The notes under the pieces were generated by a model. That model did not search any database and was not told the origin of the DNA. It saw nothing but the letters and a program-made list of their open reading frames with translations. Positions 16,961 through 25,748 of a stretch of DNA of 64,000 bases are shown here, one piece after another; the stretch's first letter is position 1, and each line of letters starts with the position of its first letter. Source of the DNA: Ideonella sp. GTDB taxonomy: Bacteria > Pseudomonadota > Gammaproteobacteria > Burkholderiales > Burkholderiaceae_C. A program made the position numbers and the translations under genes. Location: positions 124,001 through 188,000 of the forward strand of contig JADKIA010000003.1 of NCBI GenBank assembly GCA_016721465.1, given 5' to 3'.

Positions 16961-18678
16961 ACCACCTCGCCAAGCTTCATGTGCTGGTGCTCGGTCTCGG
17001 GCACTCGGGCCTGGCCATGGCGCGCTGGTGCTCGGCCCAGGGCGCACAGCTGCGGGTTTGGGATTCGCGCGAACAGCCACCTCAGGCGCTGGCGCTGCAC
17101 GAGGCGGTGCCTTCGGCCGTGCTGCTGCACGGCGCGCTGGGCGAGGAGCAGCTTGCCGGCGTGCAGATGGTGCTGAAAAGCCCCGGCCTGGCGCCGCACG
17201 ACGAACGCATTGCGCCGCTGCTCGACGCGGCCCGCGCCAATGGCATCGCCATCGGCAACGAGCTGACCTTGTTCATGCGCGCCTTGGCCGAGCTGAAGGC
17301 CGAGCGCCGCTATGCGCCCAAGGTACTGGCCATCACCGGCACCAATGGCAAGACCACCACCACCGCCATGACCGCGCTGCTGGTGGCACGCTGCGGCCAT
17401 CGCGTGGCGGCGGCCGGCAACATCGGCCCGACCATGCTGGACACGCTGGCGGCGGCGCTGGCCCTGGAGCCGGTGGTCGAGTCGGTGCCAACCGCCGACC
17501 TGGCGGTCGATGCGCCGCGGCCAGCCTCGCTCGAGGCGCCTGGTGCCGCAATGGCCGAGGCCGAAGTGCAGGCCGACGCGCTCGAGACGGCCGCCGCGCC
17601 GCTCGACGACGAGTCCGCACTGCAATTGGCTCCGCCGCCGCCACCCGAGCCGGTGTTCGAGCACCTGCCCGAGGTGTGGGTGCTGGAGCTGTCCAGCTTC
17701 CAGCTCGACGGCGTGCAGGGCTTCGAGCCCAGCGCGGCGGCGGTGCTCAACATCACGCAGGATCACCTGGACTGGCACGGCAGCATGGACGCCTATGTGG
17801 CGGCCAAGGCACGTGTGTTCGGCGAGCAGGCGGTGATGGTGATCAACCGCGATGACCTGCGGGTGGAGGCCATGGTGCCGCCGCCGGTGATCGTCAAGGG
17901 CGCGCGAGGCAAGCGCGCCACCAGCGTGGGCCGGCGCGTCACCCGCTTCGGGCTCGATGCACCGCAGCGCCCGGGCGATTTCGGTCTGATCAGCGAGGGC
18001 GGCATGGCCTGGCTGGTGCGTGCGCTCGAAGCCGACGAAACCATCAAGCGCAAGAGCGGCGAGGAGCAAGAGATCCACTTGCAGCGCCTGATGCCGGCCG
18101 ACGCGCTGCGCGTGCGCGGCCGCCACAACGCGGCCAATGCGCTGGCCGCGCTGGCGCTGGCCGTGGCCATCGGCTGCCCGCTGGCCCCCATGTTGCACGG
18201 CCTGCGCGAGTACCACGGCGAGCCGCACCGCGTGGCGTTCATCGCCAGCGTGGGCGGCATCGAAGCCTTCGACGACAGCAAGGGCACCAACGTGGGGGCC
18301 ACCGTCGCGGCGCTCGAGGGCCTGGGCGCCGACAAGGCACCCGGCCGCCTGGTGGTGATCCTCGGCGGCGATGGCAAGGGGCAGGATTTCTCGCCGCTGG
18401 CCGCGCCGGTCGCGCGCCATGCGCGCGCGGTGGCCCTGATCGGCCGCGACGCCGATGCCATCGAGGCGGCATTGCTCAACAGCGCGGTGCCGATGGCGCG
18501 CCACGCCAGCCTGCCCGAGGCCACGCGCTGGTGCTTCGAGCAGGCGCGGGCCGGAGATGCCGTGCTGCTGAGCCCGGCCTGTGCCAGCCTGGACATGTTC
18601 CGCAACTACGGCCACCGATCCGAGGTGTTCGTGCAGACGGTGCTGGCGCTGGCCGCCGATCGCGGGGAGATGGCATGA
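16957..18678 (+). CDS. murD: UDP-MurNAc-L-alanine:D-glutamate ligase MurD, with insertion
   Basis: 573 residues, against about 440-500 for typical MurD. The core is intact: LGLGHSGLAMARW, ITGTNGKTTTTAM, GNIGPTMLDTL, WVLELSSFQLDG, NITQDHLDWHG, GRHNAANALAAL and FDDSKGTNVGATVAAL. An Ala/Glu/Pro-rich, low-complexity insertion lies at about residues 165-237, between GNIGP and LELSSFQ, ending in PPPPPEP. Codon use in the insertion matches its surroundings, so it looks like an expanded loop rather than a foreign domain. The enzyme is probably active. It overlaps ftsW by 4 bases. Confidence 0.95.
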   Translation: MNHLAKLHVLVLGLGHSGLAMARWCSAQGAQLRVWDSREQPPQALALHEAVPSAVLLHGALGEEQLAGVQMVLKSPGLAPHDERIAPLLDAARANGIAIGNELTLFMRALAELKAERRYAPKVLAITGTNGKTTTTAMTALLVARCGHRVAAAGNIGPTMLDTLAAALALEPVVESVPTADLAVDAPRPASLEAPGAAMAEAEVQADALETAAAPLDDESALQLAPPPPPEPVFEHLPEVWVLELSSFQLDGVQGFEPSAAAVLNITQDHLDWHGSMDAYVAAKARVFGEQAVMVINRDDLRVEAMVPPPVIVKGARGKRATSVGRRVTRFGLDAPQRPGDFGLISEGGMAWLVRALEADETIKRKSGEEQEIHLQRLMPADALRVRGRHNAANALAALALAVAIGCPLAPMLHGLREYHGEPHRVAFIASVGGIEAFDDSKGTNVGATVAALEGLGADKAPGRLVVILGGDGKGQDFSPLAAPVARHARAVALIGRDADAIEAALLNSAVPMARHASLPEATRWCFEQARAGDAVLLSPACASLDMFRNYGHRSEVFVQTVLALAADRGEMA

Positions 18679-19937
18679 CGACGCTGGCCCAGCGCTTTGG
18701 CATCGGCGGCCTGATCGATCGATGGAAGGCGGTGCGCGAGGCGCGCGCGCTGCGTCTGCCGATCCGCGAGTGGACTGGCCCGGCGGGCAGCCAGGCGCCG
18801 CGCATCGCCGGCTTCGATCAGGGCCTGGTGCTGGTGGTGATCGCACTGCTGGCGCTGGGCCTGGTGATGGTCTATTCGGCCAGCGTGGCGCTGCCCGACA
18901 GCCCCAAGTTCGCGCGCTACACGCCCACCTACTTCCTGGGTCGGCACGCGCTGTTCATCGGCATCTCGCTGGTGGCGGCGCTGGTGGCCGTGCAGGTGCC
19001 GGTGAGCGTGTGGGAGCGCGCGGCGCCGTGGTTGTTCGTGGCCTCGCTGTTGCTGCTGGCGGTGGTGTTGGTGCCGCACGTGGGCAAGGGCGTGAACGGT
19101 GCCAAGCGGTGGATCCCGATGGGCTTCATGAGCTTCCAGCCGAGCGAGCTGGCCAAGCTGGCGATGTGCATGTACGCGGCCAGCTACATGGTGCGCAAGA
19201 TGGACGTGAAGGAGCGCTTCTTCCAGGCGGTGTGGCCGATGGCGGTGGCCCTGGCCATCGTCGGTCTGCTGTTGCTGGCCGAGCCCGACATGGGTGCCTT
19301 CATGGTGATCTCGGTGGTGGCGCTGGGCATCCTGTTCCTGGGCGGTGTGAATGGCCGCATGTTCCTGCTCAGCGTGGGGGTGCTGCTGGGCGCCTTCGGC
19401 CTGATGATCGCCACCAGCCCGTTCCGCCGCGAGCGCATCCTGGCCTTCCTGAACCCCTGGGACCCGGTGTATTCGCAGGGCAAGGGCTACCAGCTCACGC
19501 ACTCGCTGATCGCCTTCGGCCGCGGCGAGGTCACCGGCCAAGGGCTTGGGGCCAGCCTGGAAAAGCTGCACTACCTGCCCGAGGCACACACCGACTTCCT
19601 GATGGCCGTGATCGGTGAAGAGCTGGGCTTTGTCGGCGTGGCCTGCGTGATCGTGGCGTTCTTCTGGCTCACCCGCCGCGTGTTCGTCATCGGTCGCCAA
19701 GCCGTGGCGCTGGACCGCGTGTTCGCCGGCCTGATGGTGCAGGGCGTGGGCATCTGGATGGGCGGGCAGACGCTGATCAACATGGGCGTGAACCTGGGCG
19801 CGCTGCCAACCAAGGGATTGACGCTGCCGCTGCTGAGCTATGGCGGCTCGGCCATCCTGCTGAACCTGATCGCGTTGGCGATCGTGGTGCGGGTCGACAT
19901 CGAAAACAGACAACTCATGCGCGGAGGCCGCGCATGA
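18675..19937 (+). CDS. ftsW: Septal peptidoglycan polymerase FtsW
   Basis: 420 residues, SEDS family, about ten membrane helices preceded by a cytoplasmic N-terminal tail of about 50 residues. Motifs are VMVYSASVALPDSPKF, GAKRWIPMGFMSFQPSELAK, AEPDMGAFMVI, and the C-terminal LPTKGLTLPLLSYGGSAI. It polymerises glycan strands from lipid II together with FtsI. The start and stop overlap the neighbouring genes by 4 bases each. Confidence 0.96.
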   Translation: MTTLAQRFGIGGLIDRWKAVREARALRLPIREWTGPAGSQAPRIAGFDQGLVLVVIALLALGLVMVYSASVALPDSPKFARYTPTYFLGRHALFIGISLVAALVAVQVPVSVWERAAPWLFVASLLLLAVVLVPHVGKGVNGAKRWIPMGFMSFQPSELAKLAMCMYAASYMVRKMDVKERFFQAVWPMAVALAIVGLLLLAEPDMGAFMVISVVALGILFLGGVNGRMFLLSVGVLLGAFGLMIATSPFRRERILAFLNPWDPVYSQGKGYQLTHSLIAFGRGEVTGQGLGASLEKLHYLPEAHTDFLMAVIGEELGFVGVACVIVAFFWLTRRVFVIGRQAVALDRVFAGLMVQGVGIWMGGQTLINMGVNLGALPTKGLTLPLLSYGGSAILLNLIALAIVVRVDIENRQLMRGGRA

Positions 19938-21079
19938 GCGCCGGGCAGCAGGGCGGCGGCGAGCCAAAACCGGCAGTTGATGCGGGGGGGACGCACGTGA
20001 TGCCGCATCTCGTCGTCATGGCGGCCGGCACGGGCGGCCACATCATCCCCGGCCTGGCGGTGGCGCGCGAAGTGCAACGGCGCGGCTGGACGGTGAGCTG
20101 GCTGGGCACCACCACCGGCATGGAGAACACGCTGGTGCCACCCAGCGGCATCGCGATGGACACGCTGGCCTTCAGTGGCCTGCGCGGCAAGGGCCTGATG
20201 CACACTGTCAGCGGCGTGTTCAAGCTGGTGCGTGCCTTCGTCGCCAGCGCCAGCATCCTGCGCCGGCGCGGTGCGGATGCGGTGCTGGGCATGGGCGGCT
20301 ACGTGTGCTTTCCGGGCGGCTTGATGGCCAAGCTGCTGGGCAAGCCGCTGATGCTGGTGAATGCGGATGCCGCCTTGCTGCTGTCCAACCAGTCGCTGCT
20401 GGGCCTGGCCGATCGCGTGGCCTTCGGCTTCGACGGCGCCGCGGCCCGGTCCGTCAAGCAGGCCGTGGTCACCGGCAACCCGGTGCGCACCGAAATCGAA
20501 AGCATGGCGCCGCCGGCCCAACGTTTCGCTCAACGTCAAGGGGCGCTGAACCTGCTCGTGGTCGGCGGCAGCCTGGGCGCCAAGGTACTCAACGACACGC
20601 TGCCCGCTGCGCTGGCGCTGTTGCCGGCTGCCCAGCGCCCGCAGGTCACCCACCAGACCGGTGCCTCGCAGGTGGACGCGGTGCGAGCCGCCTACGCGGC
20701 CGCCGGCCTCAGCGCCGAGGTGCTGCCCTTCATCGACGACATGGCTGCGCGCCTGGCGGCCTGCGATCTGGTCGTGTGCCGGGCGGGTGCCGTGACGGTG
20801 AGCGAGTTGTGCGCGGCCGGCGTGCCGTCGGTGCTGGTGCCCCTGGTGGTGAGCACCACCGCGCACCAGCGCGACAACGCCCGACTCATGGCCAGCCACG
20901 GCGCAGCCGTCCACCTGCCGCAGGACCGAATCAGCGCGCAGGCATTGGCCGAGCAGCTGCGAGTGCTGGACCGCAGCACCCTGCTGACCATGGCCGAGAA
21001 GGCCCATGCCCTGGCCCGTCCGCAAGCCGCGCAGCGCGTGGCCGATGAACTCGACAAGCTGGTCGGAGCGCGCGCATGA
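19934..21079 (+). CDS. murG: Undecaprenyl-PP-MurNAc-pentapeptide N-acetylglucosaminyltransferase MurG
   Basis: 381 residues from the ATG that overlaps the ftsW stop. It converts lipid I to lipid II at the inner face of the membrane. Motifs are MAAGTGGHIIPGLAVA, GYVCFPGGLMAKLL, VVGGSLGAKVLND, DMAARLAACDLVVCRAGA and VLVPLVVSTTAHQRDNA. The family core begins at Met about 23 (20000), so an internal ATG there is an alternative start. The first 22 residues are not conserved. The stop overlaps the first, out-of-frame copy of the murC start. Confidence 0.96.
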   Translation: MSAGQQGGGEPKPAVDAGGTHVMPHLVVMAAGTGGHIIPGLAVAREVQRRGWTVSWLGTTTGMENTLVPPSGIAMDTLAFSGLRGKGLMHTVSGVFKLVRAFVASASILRRRGADAVLGMGGYVCFPGGLMAKLLGKPLMLVNADAALLLSNQSLLGLADRVAFGFDGAAARSVKQAVVTGNPVRTEIESMAPPAQRFAQRQGALNLLVVGGSLGAKVLNDTLPAALALLPAAQRPQVTHQTGASQVDAVRAAYAAAGLSAEVLPFIDDMAARLAACDLVVCRAGAVTVSELCAAGVPSVLVPLVVSTTAHQRDNARLMASHGAAVHLPQDRISAQALAEQLRVLDRSTLLTMAEKAHALARPQAAQRVADELDKLVGARA

Positions 21080-21192
21080 AACACGCCGTCAAGCAATTCC
21101 ATTTCGTCGCGGAGCAGGGGTTGCCGACGAAGCGCAGCCGGCTTGCGAAGGGGTGCGCATGAAACACGCCGTCAAGCACATCCACTTCGTCG
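21071..21192 (+). repeat. Duplicated murC start region with coupled mini-ORF
   Basis: GCGCATGAAACACGCCGTCA occurs at 21073 and again at 21156, 83 bases apart, with similarity continuing for about 15 more bases. Copy 1 (ATG 21076) overlaps the murG stop as ATGA and opens a 28-codon ORF. Its TGA (21160-21162) in turn overlaps the true murC ATG as ATGA. The filler between copies has no coding homology I recognise. Confidence 0.85.
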
Positions 21193-22592
21193 GCGTCGGC
21201 GGCGCCGGCATGAGCGGCATCGCCGAGATCCTGCACAACCTGGGCTACACGGTGTCGGGCTCCGACCAGTCCGACAGCGCCACCTCGCGTCGCCTGGCCG
21301 GGCTGGGTCTGCGCATCTTCGTCGGCCACGATGCGGCGCACATCGCCGGCGCGGGCGCGGTGGTCACCTCCAGTGCCGTGAAGGGCGACAACCCGGAGGT
21401 CATCGCGGCCCGTGCGGCGCACATCCCGGTCGTGCCGCGTGCCGTGATGCTGGCCGAGCTGATGCGCCTGAAGCAGGGCATCGCCATTGCCGGCACGCAT
21501 GGCAAGACCACCACCACCTCGCTGGTGGCCAGCGTGCTGGCCGAGGCCGGGCTGGACCCCACCTTCGTCATCGGCGGCAAGCTCAACTCGGCGGGCACCA
21601 ACTCGCGCCTCGGCTCGGGCGACTACATCGTGGTGGAGGCCGACGAGAGCGACGCGTCCTTCCTCAACCTGCTGCCGGTGCTGGCCGTGGTCACCAACAT
21701 CGACGCCGACCACATGGACACCTACGGCCACGACTTCGCGCGCCTGAAGGCGGCCTTCGTGGAGTTCCTGCACCGCATGCCCTTCTACGGCGCGGCGGTG
21801 CTGTGCGGCGACGACCCTGGCGTGCGCTCGATCATGCCCATGGTGTCGCGGCCCATGGTCACCTACGGCCTGGGCCAGGAGGTGCAGGTGCGCGCGGTCG
21901 AGGTCGAGGCCCTGGCGGGTGGCCAGATGCGCTTCGTGTGCCAGCGCCGCAACCTCGGCAACGACGGCGTGGTGCTGCCCGATCTGCGCATCACCCTCAA
22001 CCTGCCTGGCGTGCACAACGTGCTCAATGCCTTGGCCGCGATCGCCGTGGCCACCGAGCTGGAACTGCCCGACGCGCCCATCGCCGATGCGCTGCAGGCC
22101 TTCAGCGGCGTGGGTCGGCGCTTTCAACGCTGCGGCGATCTGGCCGTGTCCGCCGAGCGCGGCGGCGGCCAGTTCACCTTGATCGACGACTACGGCCACC
22201 ACCCGGTGGAGATGGCCGCGGTGATCGCCGCGGCGCGCGGTGCCTTCCCGGGGCGTCGACTGGTGCTGGCCTTTCAGCCGCACCGCTACACCCGCACCCG
22301 CGATTGCTTCGAGGACTTCATCCAGGTGATGGGCCAGGCCGATGTGGTGTTGCTGACCGAGGTCTACGCCGCCGGCGAATCGCCCATCGGTGCCGCCGAT
22401 GGGCGGGCGCTGGCGCGCGCACTGCGCGTGGCCGGCAAGCTCGATCCGGTGTACGTGGACGACGTGGCCGCCCTGCCGCAGGCGATCGTCGAACACGCGC
22501 GGGGCGGCGATGTGGTGATCGCGATGGGCGCGGGCTCGATGGGTGCCGTGCCGGCCCAGGTGTTGAACTTGACGCAAGGGAGCGCAGCATGA
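21159..22592 (+). CDS. murC: UDP-MurNAc:L-alanine ligase MurC
   Basis: 477 residues. First amino-acid ligase of the wall precursor pathway. Motifs are HFVGVGGAGMSGIAEIL, the ATP loop AGTHGKTTTTSLV, VEADESDASFLNL, NIDADHMDTYG, and LIDDYGHHPVEM. The start at 21159 is in frame with the conserved N-terminus; the similar ATG at 21076 is out of frame. Translation probably depends on coupling through the 28-codon mini-ORF that bridges murG and murC. It overlaps ddl by 4 bases. Confidence 0.97.
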   Translation: MKHAVKHIHFVGVGGAGMSGIAEILHNLGYTVSGSDQSDSATSRRLAGLGLRIFVGHDAAHIAGAGAVVTSSAVKGDNPEVIAARAAHIPVVPRAVMLAELMRLKQGIAIAGTHGKTTTTSLVASVLAEAGLDPTFVIGGKLNSAGTNSRLGSGDYIVVEADESDASFLNLLPVLAVVTNIDADHMDTYGHDFARLKAAFVEFLHRMPFYGAAVLCGDDPGVRSIMPMVSRPMVTYGLGQEVQVRAVEVEALAGGQMRFVCQRRNLGNDGVVLPDLRITLNLPGVHNVLNALAAIAVATELELPDAPIADALQAFSGVGRRFQRCGDLAVSAERGGGQFTLIDDYGHHPVEMAAVIAAARGAFPGRRLVLAFQPHRYTRTRDCFEDFIQVMGQADVVLLTEVYAAGESPIGAADGRALARALRVAGKLDPVYVDDVAALPQAIVEHARGGDVVIAMGAGSMGAVPAQVLNLTQGSAA

Positions 22593-23560
22593 CCGGTGTG
22601 GACGTCGCGGCCTTTGGACGGGTTGCGGTGCTGATGGGCGGCAGCAGCGCCGAGCGCGAGGTGTCGCTGATGTCCGGCGGCGGCGTGCTGCAGGCCCTGC
22701 GATCACAGGGCGTGGATGCGCATGCCTTCGATCCGGCCGAGCGCGAGCTGAGCGACCTGAAGCGCGAAGGCTACGGCCGAGTGTTCATCGCCCTGCACGG
22801 CCGCCATGGCGAGGACGGCACGGTGCAGGGCGCGCTCGAGCTGCTGGGCATTCCCTACACCGGCTCCGGCGTGATGGCCTCGGCCATCGCCATGGACAAG
22901 ACCATGACCAAGCGCGTGTGGAAGACCGAAGGCCTGCCCACGCCGCGCTGGGTGTGGTTGAGCGTCGGCGACCAGACCCGCGAGCGGCTGCGCACCGTGC
23001 CCGACCAACTGGGGCTGCCGCTGATCGTCAAGCCGCCGCGCGAAGGCTCGTCCATCGGGGTCACCAAGGTTGGCGGTTATTCGGACATGGCCGAGGCGGT
23101 GAAGTTGGCCTCGCGCTACGACCCGGACGTGCTGTGCGAGGAGTTCATCGACGGTGAGGAAGTCACCTGCCCGGTGCTGGGCATCGGTGCCGATGCAGTG
23201 GCCTTGCCGGTGGTGAAAATTCAGGCCCCCGAGGGCAACTACGACTATCGAAACAAGTACTTTACCGACGATACTTCGTACCTGTGTCCAAGCGGCTTGC
23301 CACCTGACGAAGAACGTGAGATCCAGCGCATCGTCGTCGCTGCCTATCGCGCCCTCGGCTGCCGGGGATGGGGACGTGCCGACTTGATGATCCGCGCCGC
23401 CGACCGCAAGCCCTTCCTGCTGGAGATGAACACCTCGCCGGGCATGACCGGGCATTCGCTGGTGCCGATTTCCGCCAAGGCCGCCGGCCTGAGCTACCCC
23501 GCGCTTTGCGTGCAACTGCTGGCCTCGGCCATGCTCGACAGCACGGCCGCCGGACGCTGA
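22589..23560 (+). CDS. ddl: D-alanine--D-alanine ligase
   Basis: 323 residues, ATP-grasp fold. Motifs are VLMGGSSAEREVSLMSG, ALHGRHGEDGTVQG, YTGSGVMASAIAMDK, VKPPREGSSIGVTKV, EEFIDGEEVTCPVL, and FLLEMNTSPGMTGHSLVP. It makes the D-Ala-D-Ala used by MurF. A short stretch, about 23214-23330, has less GC-biased third positions than the rest (AAA ATT, TAT CGA, TTT, GAT ACT). It precedes ftsQ by 9 bases. Confidence 0.96.
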   Translation: MTGVDVAAFGRVAVLMGGSSAEREVSLMSGGGVLQALRSQGVDAHAFDPAERELSDLKREGYGRVFIALHGRHGEDGTVQGALELLGIPYTGSGVMASAIAMDKTMTKRVWKTEGLPTPRWVWLSVGDQTRERLRTVPDQLGLPLIVKPPREGSSIGVTKVGGYSDMAEAVKLASRYDPDVLCEEFIDGEEVTCPVLGIGADAVALPVVKIQAPEGNYDYRNKYFTDDTSYLCPSGLPPDEEREIQRIVVAAYRALGCRGWGRADLMIRAADRKPFLLEMNTSPGMTGHSLVPISAKAAGLSYPALCVQLLASAMLDSTAAGR

Positions 23561-23569
23561 AGGCTTGCC

Positions 23570-24391
23570 ATGGTCATGCTCACCGCCACCAACCGCTTTG
23601 CGCACACGCTGCCACCCGACGTGCGGCTGATGAACGCCACGGCGCGTGCGGTGCTCGTGTTGGCCGGTGTGGTGCTTTGCGCTGCGGCGGCGGCCTGGAT
23701 GGCGCGCTTGCCCATGTTCGCGTTGCGCGCGATCCAGGTGGACGGCGACATTGCGCGCAACAGCACCAGCACCATCCGCGCCAATGCCGCGCCGCGCCTG
23801 GCCGGCAATTTCTTCAGCATCGATCTGCAGAAGGCGCGCGGCGCCTTCGAGTCGGTGCCCTGGGTGCGCCATGCGGTGGTGCGGCGCGTGTGGCCCAACC
23901 GGCTGAGCGTGCAGCTCGAGGAGCATCGGCCCGCCGCGCTGTGGGCCGCCGACGACGGCAACGACAAGCTGGTCAACAGTTTTGGCGAGGTCTTCGAGGC
24001 CAACACCGGCGACGTGGAAGACGACGCGCTGCCGCGTCTGGCGGGCCCGGAGACCAGCTCGGCACGCATGCTGGCGGTCTATCGCCAACTGAACCCGGTG
24101 CTGGCCCGGTTGGATGCCGGTGACATCGAACAGCTCAGGCTGTCCGGTCGTGGATCGTGGCGCGCCGAAATGGAAGGGGGCGCGGTGATCGAGCTGGGTC
24201 GCGGCAACGACGAAGAACTGCTGGCACGCGCCGACCGCTTTGTGAGAACCGTGGCCCAGGTCACCGGCCAGTACCAGCGCCCGCTGGAGTACGCCGACCT
24301 GCGCCACACCGATGGCTACGCGGTGCGCCTGAAGGGCGTCACCACCCAATGGCCGGCAACGTCCGCCGCAAAACCGGCACGCAAGAGATAA
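23570..24391 (+). CDS. ftsQ: Cell division protein FtsQ
   Basis: 273 residues. A short cytoplasmic tail and one membrane helix (AVLVLAGVVLCAAAAAWMA, about 26-45) precede the POTRA domain (FALRAIQVDGDIARNSTSTI, about 50-120) and the beta domain. The tail ends in a basic AAKPARKR. FtsQ scaffolds FtsL/FtsB in the divisome. An internal Met about 23 is an alternative start. ftsA follows 7 bases later. Confidence 0.93.
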   Translation: MVMLTATNRFAHTLPPDVRLMNATARAVLVLAGVVLCAAAAAWMARLPMFALRAIQVDGDIARNSTSTIRANAAPRLAGNFFSIDLQKARGAFESVPWVRHAVVRRVWPNRLSVQLEEHRPAALWAADDGNDKLVNSFGEVFEANTGDVEDDALPRLAGPETSSARMLAVYRQLNPVLARLDAGDIEQLRLSGRGSWRAEMEGGAVIELGRGNDEELLARADRFVRTVAQVTGQYQRPLEYADLRHTDGYAVRLKGVTTQWPATSAAKPARKR

Positions 24392-24398
24392 GAGACAA

Positions 24399-25631
24399 AT
24401 GGCCAAGCAATACAACGATCTCGTCGTCGGGCTGGACATCGGCACCGCCAAGGTGATGGTCGTGGCCGCCGAAGTGTTGCCCGGTGGCGAGCTGCGGCTG
24501 GCCGGCCTGGGCGTGGCGCCCACGCATGGCCTGAAACGCGGCGTGGTGGTCAACATCGACGCCACCGTGCAGAGCATCCAGCAGGCGCTCAAAGAGGCCG
24601 AGATGATGGCCGCCTGCAAGATCGAGAAGGTCTACACCGGCATCACCGGCAGCCACATCCGCGGCCAGAACAGCACGGGCATGGTCATCGTGCGCGACAA
24701 CCGCGAGGTCACGCCGGTGGACGTGCAGCGCGTGGTCGAGACGGCCAAGGCGATCAACATTCCCAACGACCAGCGCCTGCTGCTGGTCGAGCCGCAGGAG
24801 TTCGTCATCGACGGCCACGAGGTGAAGGAGCCCGTCGGCATGAGCGGCAGCCGCCTCGAGGTGAAGGTGCACATCGTCACCGGCGCACAGAGCGCGGCCG
24901 AGAACATCCTCAAGTGCGTGCGCCGATGCGGCCTGGAGGTCGAGCGCCTGGTGCTCAACCCCAGCGCCGCCGCTGCCGCCGTGCTCACCGACGATGAGAA
25001 GGACCTGGGCGTGGCGGTGGTGGACATCGGCGCCGGCACCACCGATGTGAGCATCTTCACCGACGGCGCCATCCGCCACACGGCCGTGATCCCCATCGCG
25101 GGTGACCTGATCACCAGCGACATTGCGATGGCGCTGCGCACGCCGACCAAGGATGCCGAGGAGATCAAGGTCGAGTACGGCGTGGCCAAACAGCTGCTGG
25201 CCGACCCGAGCGAGAACCTCGAAGTACCCGGCCTGGGTGACCGCCCGCCTCGGCTGCTGTCACGCCAGGCGCTGGCCGGCGTGATCGAGCCGCGCGTCGA
25301 GGAAATCTATTCGCTGGTGCACCAGGTCATTCGGGAATCAGGCTACGAGGAGTTGCTGTCCTCGGGCATCGTGATCACCGGCGGCACCTCGGTGATGCCC
25401 GGCATGGTGGAGCTGGGCGAGGACATCTTCCTCAAGCCCGTGCGCAAGGGCCTGCCCACCTACAGCGGCCCCTTGTTCGACATGGTGGCCAACCCCCGCT
25501 CGGCCACGGTGATGGGTTTGCTGGAAGAGGCGCGCATGGCGCGGGCGCGTGGCTTGAAGGTGGCGCAACAGGCGGGCTCGGTGCAGACGCTTTTTGGCCG
25601 CGCGAAGGATTGGTTTCTGGGGAATTTCTGA
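24399..25631 (+). CDS. ftsA: Cell division protein FtsA
   Basis: 410 residues, actin-like ATPase that tethers FtsZ to the membrane. Motifs are VVGLDIGTAKVMVVA (phosphate 1), the 1C subdomain around residues 85-165, VVDIGAGTTDVSIF (phosphate 2), GIVITGGTSVMPGM (adenosine), and a C-terminal amphipathic helix (FGRAKDWFLGNF) for membrane binding. The promoter is probably shared upstream. A 117-base gap separates it from ftsZ. Confidence 0.97.
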   Translation: MAKQYNDLVVGLDIGTAKVMVVAAEVLPGGELRLAGLGVAPTHGLKRGVVVNIDATVQSIQQALKEAEMMAACKIEKVYTGITGSHIRGQNSTGMVIVRDNREVTPVDVQRVVETAKAINIPNDQRLLLVEPQEFVIDGHEVKEPVGMSGSRLEVKVHIVTGAQSAAENILKCVRRCGLEVERLVLNPSAAAAAVLTDDEKDLGVAVVDIGAGTTDVSIFTDGAIRHTAVIPIAGDLITSDIAMALRTPTKDAEEIKVEYGVAKQLLADPSENLEVPGLGDRPPRLLSRQALAGVIEPRVEEIYSLVHQVIRESGYEELLSSGIVITGGTSVMPGMVELGEDIFLKPVRKGLPTYSGPLFDMVANPRSATVMGLLEEARMARARGLKVAQQAGSVQTLFGRAKDWFLGNF

Positions 25632-25748
25632 AGTCTGTAGATCGACCAACACAACAAGAGGATGCACCCCACATCCGACGTTATTTGAAGTAGCTGAAGT
25701 ACACACATTCATTGGCAACTGCTTGACACGAAAACAGGAGAGATTCAC

